Source: Ilumatobacteraceae bacterium (lineage in GTDB: Bacteria > Actinomycetota > Acidimicrobiia > Acidimicrobiales > Ilumatobacteraceae). From it: 64,000 nt of DNA. Below, piece by piece: positions 17,641 through 25,744 of this stretch (its first letter is position 1; each line of letters opens with the position of its first letter). The notes under the pieces are model-generated. The model was given only the letters and a program-made list of their open reading frames with translations, was not told the DNA's origin and searched no databases. A program made the position numbers and the translations under genes. The stretch lies in contig JAWPMO010000001.1 in the NCBI GenBank assembly GCA_033344875.1, positions 4,489,595 to 4,553,594 on the forward strand, read 5' to 3'.

Positions 17641-19326
17641 TCACGCGGTTCCCTCGTCGGGTTCCGAACCGGAGCGGGTGAGCCGTGGGAGCAGGAATCC
17701 GAGTCGGAGCAGGCCGATGCCCACCAGGAAGAACAGACCGGCGCGCCACAGGGTGTCGACCTCCTGCAGATCGACGGTGAGGAGCTTGCCGACGGTCAGG
17801 GCGAGCACGGCCAGACCGGTGGTCGCCGCGTCGGCGCGCTTGCGCACCGCCCCGGTGACGAACACGGCGGTGCCGACCGACGCCCAGATGACCGACACGA
17901 CCGCCTGGCCCTGGGGAACGTGGACGAACACCGAACCGACCCACACGAGGAACAGGGTGAGGGTCGCGACCGCGCCGGCGCGGCGGACGTCGCGTTCTCC
18001 GATGAACCGGATGCCGACCGCCAGCGCCACGACCACCAACAGGTGGGCGAGGTCGTCGCCCCACGCAACGTCGTCGGCCCACGCGTCGATCGTCGCGGCG
18101 AGGGTGTCGGCGGTCGCGATCGTGGCGAGCACGGCAGCGTTGACGAGCACTCGGATGTTGCGCCCGAGCGCCCTGCTCAGGAGGATCAACCCGGCGGCCT
18201 GGACGGCCAACGCCACGAAGACCGCCGTCGCCGACAACAGCACGGTGATCCCGATCGAGCACGTGACGCTCGCTCCGAGTGCCAGCGACACCGAGTGCGG
18301 CCGTCCGATGCGGAGGACGATCGCCGCCCCGGCGGTGACGGCGGCGATCGCGAAGGCGGTCATCGCGATCGGCGTGTCGCTGTGGTCGTCGAGGAACCCG
18401 ATCAGCGTGATCATGAACGCCCAAGGCGCCGCGAGCGCCGCGAGCTGGACCTCGAACTGCTGCCACCGCGACGTCATGTCGCCGATGCTGGGGACGACGA
18501 ACAGCGAGCCGACCAGCAACACCGTGGCCGCCGCCACCACGGATGTTTCGCCGATGCCGGCCGACTCGCCCGACAGCACCAGGAGGGCGATCATCCCGAC
18601 CGCGTGCGCGAGCGGACGGACCGCGAACCAGCGACGCTCGATCGACAGCGCGATGCCGGCGCCGACGACCACGACGAACCAGACGGTCGTCGTGACGAAC
18701 GGAGCGTCGTCGGCGTGAGCGCCGATGACCGCCCACGCGGTCGATCCGCCGGCGAGGGTCGCTGCCGCGACCCATTCCGATCGGATCGATCGAGCGAGAA
18801 CGAGTCCGCCGGCTGCGATCACGGCGGTGGCGGCGAACGCGGCCGCCTCGTCGGCGCGGTCGAGGAACAGGTCGGAGGCGAACGTGGTGAAGAACGCGAG
18901 CACCCCTCCCGAACAGAGCGCGTGTGTCCAGGCAGGTCGCGTCGACCGGAGACGGAGTCCGGTCGCGATGAACGCTGCCGACACGAGCAGTGCTCCGGCG
19001 AGCTGCAGCTCCGGCCCGATCCAGTCACGGCTGATCGCGGTGCTGACGGCGAATCCGACGGCGAGCACGACGAGGCCGACGCCGCCCCACTTGAGCACCG
19101 ACTCGCTGTCGATCCGCAGCGGGGCCCGCGCCGCCCGTCGCTCGGGGACCGGTGCCGTGGGTGCCTTCGGCCGTGGTGCCGGCCATGGCGAACGCTCGGT
19201 CGTCGGGGGCACCTGGACGGGCGTCGTGGCACCCTCCAGTCGGGTCCGGAGGCGTTCGACCTCCTGGTCGAGGCGGGCGACGCGCAGTTCCAGCTCTGCG
19301 ACACGATCGACCCCGTCGTCGTCCAT
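17641..19326 (-). CDS. DUF2339 polytopic membrane protein
   Basis: A 561-residue protein with an N-terminal coiled-coil segment (VAELELRVARLDQEVERLRTRL, about residues 6-27), a Pro-rich linker, and then some fourteen or more hydrophobic helices from about residue 80. This is the layout of the DUF2339 predicted membrane proteins, whose function is not known. The ATG at 19326 is chosen over an upstream in-frame codon because the coiled coil begins there. It is followed by the DinB/DUF664 gene. Confidence 0.85.
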   Translation of the reverse strand: MDDDGVDRVAELELRVARLDQEVERLRTRLEGATTPVQVPPTTERSPWPAPRPKAPTAPVPERRAARAPLRIDSESVLKWGGVGLVVLAVGFAVSTAISRDWIGPELQLAGALLVSAAFIATGLRLRSTRPAWTHALCSGGVLAFFTTFASDLFLDRADEAAAFAATAVIAAGGLVLARSIRSEWVAAATLAGGSTAWAVIGAHADDAPFVTTTVWFVVVVGAGIALSIERRWFAVRPLAHAVGMIALLVLSGESAGIGETSVVAAATVLLVGSLFVVPSIGDMTSRWQQFEVQLAALAAPWAFMITLIGFLDDHSDTPIAMTAFAIAAVTAGAAIVLRIGRPHSVSLALGASVTCSIGITVLLSATAVFVALAVQAAGLILLSRALGRNIRVLVNAAVLATIATADTLAATIDAWADDVAWGDDLAHLLVVVALAVGIRFIGERDVRRAGAVATLTLFLVWVGSVFVHVPQGQAVVSVIWASVGTAVFVTGAVRKRADAATTGLAVLALTVGKLLTVDLQEVDTLWRAGLFFLVGIGLLRLGFLLPRLTRSGSEPDEGTA

Positions 19327-19424
19327 ACGTCCATCCTGACACTCGGCCGGAGGCCACACACGGGGCGGAGGTCCCGACGCCGTGCCGGCGGCGCCGAGTG
19401 ACGGCGCTGGCGTCGTCGTGATGG

Positions 19425-20870
19425 TCAGTGGCGTTCTTCGGCGAGCAGACTCCGGCGAACCTTGCCGGCGTCGTCACGTACGGGCTCGCTCACGAACTCG
19501 TACGTCGAGGGGGCCTTGTACGACACGAGCCGCTCGGCCACGTGCACGCGCAACTGGGCCTCGTCGACGCCATCGGGTACATCGACGATCGCGTGCACGC
19601 GCTGGCCGAGATCCTCGTCGGCGATACCGATGACGGCGCAGCTGCGCACGGCCGGGTGCTCGTCGAGCGCCGCCTCGACCTCGGCCGGATACACATTGGC
19701 GCCGCCACGCAGGATCAGGTCCTTGCGGCGGTCGGCGAGGTAGACGTATCCGTCGTCGTCCATCCAGCCCAGGTCGCCGAGACTCTCCCATTCGGTGTCG
19801 GCGAGGGCCTTCGGTTCGGCGCCGATGTACGCGTACGTCGAGCCGGGGCCGGCGTCGGCGAGCATGTAGATCTCACCGATCTCGCCGGCCGGCAGGTCGT
19901 TGCCGTCGTCGCCGACCACCTTCATCCTGCCGACGATCGGCCTGCCGACCGAGCCGTGATGGTCGAGCCACTCGCGGCCGGTGATCCAGGTGATCGCCTG
20001 GACCTCGGTGCCCGCGTACAGCTCGCACAGCACGTCGGGTCCGACCCAGTGGATCCACTCCTCCTTGAGCCACGGCGGACACGGAGCGGCCATGTGCACG
20101 GCGACCTCCAACGACGACATGTCTGCCGCGGCGCGCACTTCGGCCGGCAGCTTCCAGATCCGTGCCATCATCGTCGGCACCATGTAGAGGTACTTCGGAC
20201 GGTGTTCGGTGATTGCGTCGAGGACCTGCTCGGGGACGAACCGCGGGAAGTTCACGACGTGGTTGCCACCGACCAGGGCGAGCGCCGAGATCGAGAACGG
20301 GGCGTTGTGATACAGCACGCCAGGGATCACGCACGCCGAACGGTGGGGGAGCCCGAACCCGGCGCGCTCGGGGTCGAAGGCGCCGGGCGTCGTCGCCAGG
20401 ATGATCTTGGGGCGACCTGTACTGCCGCCTGAGGTGGGGGCCTTCCAGCAGCGCGTGATCGCGTCGGGGAGTTGGTCGTCGCTGATCGACCCGTCGGGTT
20501 CGTACCCGATCGGGATGCAGGTGCGGTGGGGGATGCGGCCGTCGTCGACCCCGACGACGATGCGCGAATCGGCGAGTTCGACGATCTCCTCGAGCTCGCG
20601 GCCGGGAAGTTTCGCCGACACCGGCTGGGGGGTGGCCCCGAGTTTCCACAGTGCGAACGCGGATTCGAAGAAGGCGGTCGAGTTGGGGAGCGCGATCGTG
20701 ACGAGGTCGTCGGCGACGACGCCCAGGTCGGCGAACGCTCGCGCCAAGCGGTTGGTCCGGCGGTCGAACTCCTGCCAGCTGAGCGTGACGTCGCCGCAGG
20801 TCAGCGCCGGCTCGTGCGGCCGTTCGGCCGCGTGCATCGAGATGGCCCGTGACATCGACATCGCTTCCAT
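19425..20870 (-). CDS. AMP-forming acyl-CoA synthetase
   Basis: An ANL-superfamily ligase that activates a carboxylic acid as acyl-AMP and then transfers it to CoA. It is 481 residues, slightly short for the family (about 500-550). The P-loop TSGGSTGRPK is near residue 146. The A5-like ELYAGTEVQAIT segment is near 288, the hinge LGDLGWMDDDGYVYLADRRKDL near 372-393, and the catalytic Lys is in RDDAGKVRRSLL at the C-terminus. Three in-frame ATGs lie at the start (20870, 20861, 20855), and none has a strong ribosome site. The substrate is unknown; neighbouring genes do not form an obvious pathway with it. Confidence 0.92.
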   Translation of the reverse strand: MEAMSMSRAISMHAAERPHEPALTCGDVTLSWQEFDRRTNRLARAFADLGVVADDLVTIALPNSTAFFESAFALWKLGATPQPVSAKLPGRELEEIVELADSRIVVGVDDGRIPHRTCIPIGYEPDGSISDDQLPDAITRCWKAPTSGGSTGRPKIILATTPGAFDPERAGFGLPHRSACVIPGVLYHNAPFSISALALVGGNHVVNFPRFVPEQVLDAITEHRPKYLYMVPTMMARIWKLPAEVRAAADMSSLEVAVHMAAPCPPWLKEEWIHWVGPDVLCELYAGTEVQAITWITGREWLDHHGSVGRPIVGRMKVVGDDGNDLPAGEIGEIYMLADAGPGSTYAYIGAEPKALADTEWESLGDLGWMDDDGYVYLADRRKDLILRGGANVYPAEVEAALDEHPAVRSCAVIGIADEDLGQRVHAIVDVPDGVDEAQLRVHVAERLVSYKAPSTYEFVSEPVRDDAGKVRRSLLAEERH

Positions 20871-20918
20871 GCCGGGAGCGTAGGCAACCGGGTCGTGCGG
20901 AGAACCACCGAGGGGTCG

Positions 20919-22844
20919 TCAGGCCGGTGGTGGAGCCGGCACCGTCGCGTAGTTCGCGTCGGCGGTGATCCACCGGACCTGCAGGGGGCCGACTCGCCAC
21001 GGATGACGATCGTCGGGTGCGAGGACGTCGACGGCACCGGTCAGGGTGTCCGGTCGGGCGACGATGTCGACCGTGTCGTCGCCGACGTTGGCGAGGCCGA
21101 CGAGCTCGCCGAACCGCGGGTGTGAGCGATGCCAGGCGAACACCGACCGGAACCCGGGGTCGAACGTGCGGATGGTGGCGTCGTCGTCGTGGAGCGCCAG
21201 GCACGATGTGCGCGCCTGGACGAGGTGTCGGATGCCCGACCACATGCGCCCCGTCGGCGTCGTGGTGTCGTGTCGGAGTGCGGCGAGGTCGTCGTCGAAC
21301 GCCGGGCGATGCGTCCAGCGGCTGTCGCCTCCGTGGGTGGGGCCGGCGGCCCAGTTCATGTCGTCCTGCTGGCCGAGCTCGTCGCCCATGTAGATGATCG
21401 GGATGCCGCCGTACCCGAATGCGATGCCGTACAGCAGCAGAACCCGCCGGATGGCCAGGTCGAGTGCGTCGGGATCGTCGGCCCCGAGCGCGGCGGTGAC
21501 GCCGGCGAGGGTTGCGGACATGCCGCTGGTGCGTTCGTCTCCGGTCTCGGTGTTCGTTCCGAACGGCGTACCGCGTGCGAACGACTGCCAGAAGTCGCCG
21601 CGGTAGAACGCGGCGAGGAACTCTCGGTGTCCGGCGCCGCTGAGCCCGAGGTGGGCGGCGTCGGCGTCGTCGATGGCCCACCCGATGTCGTCGTGACAGC
21701 GCACGTAGGTGAACCACGTGGATCGTCCGGGGATGTCGGCGAGACGCGAGATCGCGTGTCGGGCGAGGTCGGCGCGGCCCGACGCCAACATCGACCAGCC
21801 CTGCACCATCAGCTGGTTGTGGTAGGCGAGCTCGCATTCCCGGCGCTCTCGGCCGTGCTCGTGTCGGCCGAGGTAGGCGACCAGATCGTCGGGCGCGACG
21901 ATCGCCTCGGCGAGCAGCACGGTCGAGGGCGCGGCCATCGCGAGGACGGCGCGCAGCGCCTGCGCGATCAGGTGCGCCTCCGGCTGGTTCTGGCAGTTGG
22001 TGCCGAGCCGTTTCCACGTGAACGCGATCGCGTCGAGTCGGAGGATCTCGACGCCGAGGTTCGCGAGTCCGAGCGCGAGATCGGCGATCTCCAGCATGAC
22101 GTCGGGGTTCGACCAGTCGAGGTCCCATTGGAACTCGCGGAAGGTCGTCCAGACCCAGCGTTGGAGTTCGTCGTTCCAGGTGAAGCTGCCGGGTGCCAGG
22201 TTCGGGAACACCTCGGGCAACGTGGCTTCCCAGGCGTCGGGCTCGGTGCGGTCGGGATACATGCGGTACAGCGCCTGGTGGTACTCGGAACCGTCGACGG
22301 CCGCCCGGGCCCACTCGTGATCGTCACTGGTGTGGTTGAGTACGAAGTCGACACAGAGGCTGATCCCGTTCGCCCGAAGATCGGCGATCAGTGCGCTCAG
22401 GTCTTCGACGGTGCCGAGTCGTGGGTCGGGGCGGTGGTAGTCGCGGATCGCGTAGCCGCCGTCGTTCTCGCCGGCGCGGGGCTCGAGCAACGACAGGAGG
22501 TGGAGCGTGTCGACGCCGAGTTCGGTCAGGTATGGGATGCGACGGCGGACACCGGCCAGGTCGCCTCCCAGACGGTCGACGTAGGCCATGTACCCGATCC
22601 GCTGCCGTCCCTGGTACCAGTACGGCGACGCCGCTCGGGCCCGATCGAGGTCGACCAGCTCGGACGGGCGCGCGGCGTCGGCCGCGCGGGCACGCTCGAC
22701 GAGGGCCTTGCCGACGGTGCCGGCCTCGTCGCCGTACAGGCCGGCCAACGCGGACTCGAGGTCTCGACGCCACTCGGCGACTCGCAGTTCGAACTCCTTC
22801 GCCACCTGAGCCAGCGTACGTGCGCTTGCTATCGTGCGCCGCAT
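20919..22844 (-). CDS. Amylosucrase-like GH13 glucosyltransferase
   Basis: A glycoside hydrolase family 13 protein of about 641 residues that follows amylosucrase along its whole length. Amylosucrase splits sucrose and builds alpha-1,4-glucan, releasing fructose. The N-terminal helical domain is at about residues 1-85. The GH13 motifs are DFVLNHTSDDHEWA, LRLDAIAFTWKRLGT (nucleophile Asp), LLAEAIVAPDDL (acid/base Glu) and VRCHDDIGW (transition-state Asp). The later SFARGTPF and GGIPIIYMGDELG stretches are also amylosucrase-like. ATG 22844 is preferred; an in-frame TTG at 22859 would add five residues. A Gfo/Idh oxidoreductase gene is divergent. Sucrose hydrolase is the main alternative. Confidence 0.88.
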   Translation of the reverse strand: MRRTIASARTLAQVAKEFELRVAEWRRDLESALAGLYGDEAGTVGKALVERARAADAARPSELVDLDRARAASPYWYQGRQRIGYMAYVDRLGGDLAGVRRRIPYLTELGVDTLHLLSLLEPRAGENDGGYAIRDYHRPDPRLGTVEDLSALIADLRANGISLCVDFVLNHTSDDHEWARAAVDGSEYHQALYRMYPDRTEPDAWEATLPEVFPNLAPGSFTWNDELQRWVWTTFREFQWDLDWSNPDVMLEIADLALGLANLGVEILRLDAIAFTWKRLGTNCQNQPEAHLIAQALRAVLAMAAPSTVLLAEAIVAPDDLVAYLGRHEHGRERRECELAYHNQLMVQGWSMLASGRADLARHAISRLADIPGRSTWFTYVRCHDDIGWAIDDADAAHLGLSGAGHREFLAAFYRGDFWQSFARGTPFGTNTETGDERTSGMSATLAGVTAALGADDPDALDLAIRRVLLLYGIAFGYGGIPIIYMGDELGQQDDMNWAAGPTHGGDSRWTHRPAFDDDLAALRHDTTTPTGRMWSGIRHLVQARTSCLALHDDDATIRTFDPGFRSVFAWHRSHPRFGELVGLANVGDDTVDIVARPDTLTGAVDVLAPDDRHPWRVGPLQVRWITADANYATVPAPPPA

Positions 22845-22895
22845 GCTGAATGGCGTCAATCAGGCTGATCGGGCTCGCTCGGGGCGGAGCGCCTC

Positions 22896-23894
22896 ATGAC
22901 GGTGCGTCTCGGTCTGGTCGCGGCGTCACGGATTGCCGTGGCAGCGGTGGTCGAGCCGGTCCGCGAGGTCGACGGCGTCGACCTCGTCGCCGTCGCGGCC
23001 CGCGATCTGGGTCGGGCGCAGGAATCGGCGGCCGAGTGGGGTGCCGACCGCGCGTACGGGTCGTACGAGGAGCTGATCGCCGACCCCGACGTCGACGCCG
23101 TGTACATCGGCACACCGGCATCGCTGCACCGCGAGTGGGCGATCGCCGCGATCGAGGCGGGCAAGCACGTGCTGTGCGAGAAGCCGTTCGCCGCCAACGC
23201 GGATGATGCGCGGCTGATCGCCGATGCGGCCAATGCGTCGGACGTGGTGGTCATGGAGGCGTTCCATTGGCGCTACCACCCCTACGCAGCGCAGATCCGC
23301 GACGTGCTCGATTCGGGTGTGCTCGGCCGGATCGATCGCATCGACGCCGTGTTCGACATTCCGGAGGGCCGCATCGACCGCGACGACATCCGTTGGAACC
23401 TGCCGTTGGGCGGCGGCGCCACCATGGATCTCGGCTGCTACCCGATCCAGTGGGTGCGATTCGCCGCGGCCGCAGACCCCGACGTGGTGTCGGCCTCGGC
23501 GGTGTGCCCGGTCGAGGGGATCGACGCGTCGCTCACGGCCGAGCTGCGCTGGCCGTCGGGCGTGACCGGATCGATCTCGTCGTCGATGATCTCGGACGGC
23601 GACCAGGTGGTCGCGTCGCTCACCGTGACCGGCGAACGCGGCACGATGCTGGCGAACAACCCGCTCGCACCCCAGATGGGCAATGCCGGTATCACGGTCG
23701 AGACCGCGGACGGCACACAGACCCACGAAGTCGCCACGTCGGCGACCTACTTCCATCAGCTCGTTGCCTTCCGTGACGCGATCGTCGACGGGACCGCGTT
23801 CCCGACCACGGCCGACGACGGTGTGCGCAACATGGAGATCGTCGACGCGTGCTACCGGGCAGCCGGCCTCGAGCCTCGCCCCGCCATCGACTGA
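22896..23894 (+). CDS. Gfo/Idh/MocA family oxidoreductase
   Basis: A 332-residue NAD(P)-dependent sugar or polyol dehydrogenase. The Rossmann domain starts at RLGLVAASRIAVAAVVEPV, in which the usual GxGxxG is degenerate (VAASRIA). The family's CEKPFAANADDARLIADAA stretch (near residue 94) includes the conserved Glu-Lys-Pro. The C-terminal domain contains DLGCYPIQWVRF near residue 180, with the catalytic-site His replaced by Gln-Trp. It is divergent from the amylosucrase gene with a 51-base gap, so shared regulation in carbohydrate use is possible. The substrate is unknown. Confidence 0.9.
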   Translation: MTVRLGLVAASRIAVAAVVEPVREVDGVDLVAVAARDLGRAQESAAEWGADRAYGSYEELIADPDVDAVYIGTPASLHREWAIAAIEAGKHVLCEKPFAANADDARLIADAANASDVVVMEAFHWRYHPYAAQIRDVLDSGVLGRIDRIDAVFDIPEGRIDRDDIRWNLPLGGGATMDLGCYPIQWVRFAAAADPDVVSASAVCPVEGIDASLTAELRWPSGVTGSISSSMISDGDQVVASLTVTGERGTMLANNPLAPQMGNAGITVETADGTQTHEVATSATYFHQLVAFRDAIVDGTAFPTTADDGVRNMEIVDACYRAAGLEPRPAID

Positions 23895-23901
23895 CAGCGA
23901 G

Positions 23902-23942
23902 CCGGTCGGGGGTCGGGCGCGTCGATCCGTCCCGACGACCGG
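23902..23942. terminator. Imperfect hairpin between two convergent genes
   Basis: CCGGTCG (23902-23908) pairs with CGACCGG (23936-23942). Inside it TCGGG (23913-23917) pairs with CCCGA (23931-23935), with a four-base bulge. It lies just after the Gfo/Idh stop in the 160-base gap before the convergent DUF222 gene. There is no T-run. Confidence 0.4.
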
Positions 23943-24056
23943 CGTGTCGGTAGCGGCTGGGGCCGCGCCGGTTCCATTCCGTCCTGAGCCCGCTCGTGCG
24001 AGGGCAGCCGCGGTCGTCGGATCGAGATCGCAACGGTCGGGCTCGAGCGGCGTGCG

Positions 24057-25322
24057 TCACGCTGCGGTTCTTCGCCGGCCGTTTCGCTGCCGAGTGAGGT
24101 CGGCGAGGTCGGGTCGGGTTCGGCCGAACTCGGCGCCATCGGGTTGTCGGATCACGAGTGTCCGGTCGGGCTCGAGCGTGAGCGACCAGCCCGATTCGTG
24201 GACCACGTGATGGTGCCGGGAACAGATCGGGATCAGGTTGTCGAAGTCGCTCAGCCCGCCGTGCTCCCACGGGACGATGTGATGGATCTCGCAGCGGTCG
24301 AACTCGACGTCGCAGCCGTGGAATGCGCAGGTTCGGTACATGGCATGCAGGGCGCGGCGCTGGCGGCGGTTGGCGTGGCGGATGGTGTCGCCGGCGTCGA
24401 GGGCGTTGCCGTCGGCGTCGACGATGATCGGGGTGATGCGCCCGGTGCAGAGCAGCCGTTGGACGGATGCAGGTGGGAGGTCGAGCCCCTGGCTGGTCTC
24501 GCACACCGAGTGATCGTGGAGGTCGCCGGATGCCGCGGTGGCGGCGTCGATGATGACGGTGATGTCGGCCTCCGCTGGCCGGATGGCCTGGTGGCCGCCG
24601 GCGACGAGTTGGCCGAGTTCTTCGGCGGCGAGTTGGTTCCGGTTGACGGTGCGGTTGACGAACGCGGGGTCGCGCCGGTGCTCGCCTTCGGCGATCATGG
24701 CGGCGACCTGCCGGTCGACGGCGCCGAACACCTGGTCGGCGAGTTCGGGGTGCAAGGCGAAGCGGCCCTCGATCATGCCGGTCGCGGCGTTGAGCTTCCG
24801 GGACAGGTAGGTGTCGCGTCGTTGCCGGACGTTGCGGGCGAGACCGTTGTCGCGCTCGAGGTTGCGGGCGCGGTCGCGGATGTGGCGGCCGAACCGTTCG
24901 GGCGACATGGTGGTGGCTGCGCCGAGCAGGTCGGGGGCTTCGTCGAGGAGTGATGCCTTGACCTCGTCGTCGAGCCTGGCGGTGGCGTTGGCGAGTGCAT
25001 CGACGTGCTCGGCGCCGATCGCGCCGTCGGCGAGGGCATCGCCGAATGCGGGCGCTTCGTCGAGTGTCTTCGAGCGCCGCTCCTTGCGCTTGCCCTCGGC
25101 TGCGGACACACCACCGCAGCGAGTGTGGACATCGGCCGCGGGTGCGCCGCCGGCCGCGTCGTGGAGCACGGTCATGCGCGACGTGATGCGGGCCTCGGCG
25201 GCGTCGAGCCAGCCGCGTGTGAGGCGGACGTCTCGGAGCAGATCGGCGCATCGCGCCGAGTCGGCCGCGGTGACATCGCCGTCGATCGCCTCGATCGCCA
25301 TGATCACCCCGTTCCGATTCAT
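24057..25322 (-). CDS. DUF222 (13E12-type) HNH endonuclease
   Basis: A 421-residue protein with the actinobacterial 13E12/DUF222 layout: a helical DUF222 region (about 30-300) followed by an HNH nuclease domain near residues 330-390. The HNH core shows CAFHGCDVEFDRCEIHHIVPWEHGG and then DNLIPICSRHHHVVHESGW. The DUF222 part contains QVFGAVDRQVAAMIAEGE. The ATG at 25322 directly precedes the first recognisable helix; upstream in-frame sequence is unstructured. These genes are often multicopy in Actinobacteria and may be mobile, but no terminal repeats are visible here. Confidence 0.93.
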   Translation of the reverse strand: MNRNGVIMAIEAIDGDVTAADSARCADLLRDVRLTRGWLDAAEARITSRMTVLHDAAGGAPAADVHTRCGGVSAAEGKRKERRSKTLDEAPAFGDALADGAIGAEHVDALANATARLDDEVKASLLDEAPDLLGAATTMSPERFGRHIRDRARNLERDNGLARNVRQRRDTYLSRKLNAATGMIEGRFALHPELADQVFGAVDRQVAAMIAEGEHRRDPAFVNRTVNRNQLAAEELGQLVAGGHQAIRPAEADITVIIDAATAASGDLHDHSVCETSQGLDLPPASVQRLLCTGRITPIIVDADGNALDAGDTIRHANRRQRRALHAMYRTCAFHGCDVEFDRCEIHHIVPWEHGGLSDFDNLIPICSRHHHVVHESGWSLTLEPDRTLVIRQPDGAEFGRTRPDLADLTRQRNGRRRTAA

Positions 25323-25744
25323 GCTCCCATCATGCGCACGAGGCTGTGACAGAATTCCGAGACGAGGACACAACGGAACGAGGTTTCCCGCGCCGTCGAG
25401 TGTTGAGCGGTCGCGCCGTCGGCCACCGCACCGGAGTCGAAGTGTGGCGCGTCTCGCTCGATCTCGGTCGTGATGACCGGGCGCAGATATCGGGGCCCAT
25501 GAACTGCACATCGGGCGCCGGCTCCCTCTGGGGTCTTGTTGGGGCACCCTCTCGGCAATGCTGAGGATCCCGTCACGTCCGCGATGTCGACGGAGAGGAG
25601 AGCGTTCCGTTTCTCGACGAGGCCTGCCCCGAACTCTCGGCAGGACCAAGGGGGTTCGGTGTACCCACTGCTGCACCGGGCGAGCTCGGCTCTGCCGATC
25701 CTGGGGCCTCCTGTCACGCAATCCGGCGGCCTCGTCGGGCGACC
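25323..25744. other. Intergenic region without a recognisable gene
   Basis: These 422 bases lie between the DUF222 start and the end of the VanY-like gene, both on the minus strand. Short open frames exist on both strands, but none has family-like sequence, a ribosome site or the strong GC3 pattern of neighbouring genes. The DUF222 promoter must lie near 25323-25400. I see no tRNA or repeat here. Confidence 0.6.

Noticed and set aside
25319-25740. Short open frames on both strands between the DUF222 and VanY-like genes
   Set aside because: None has family-like sequence, a ribosome site or the codon bias of neighbouring genes.
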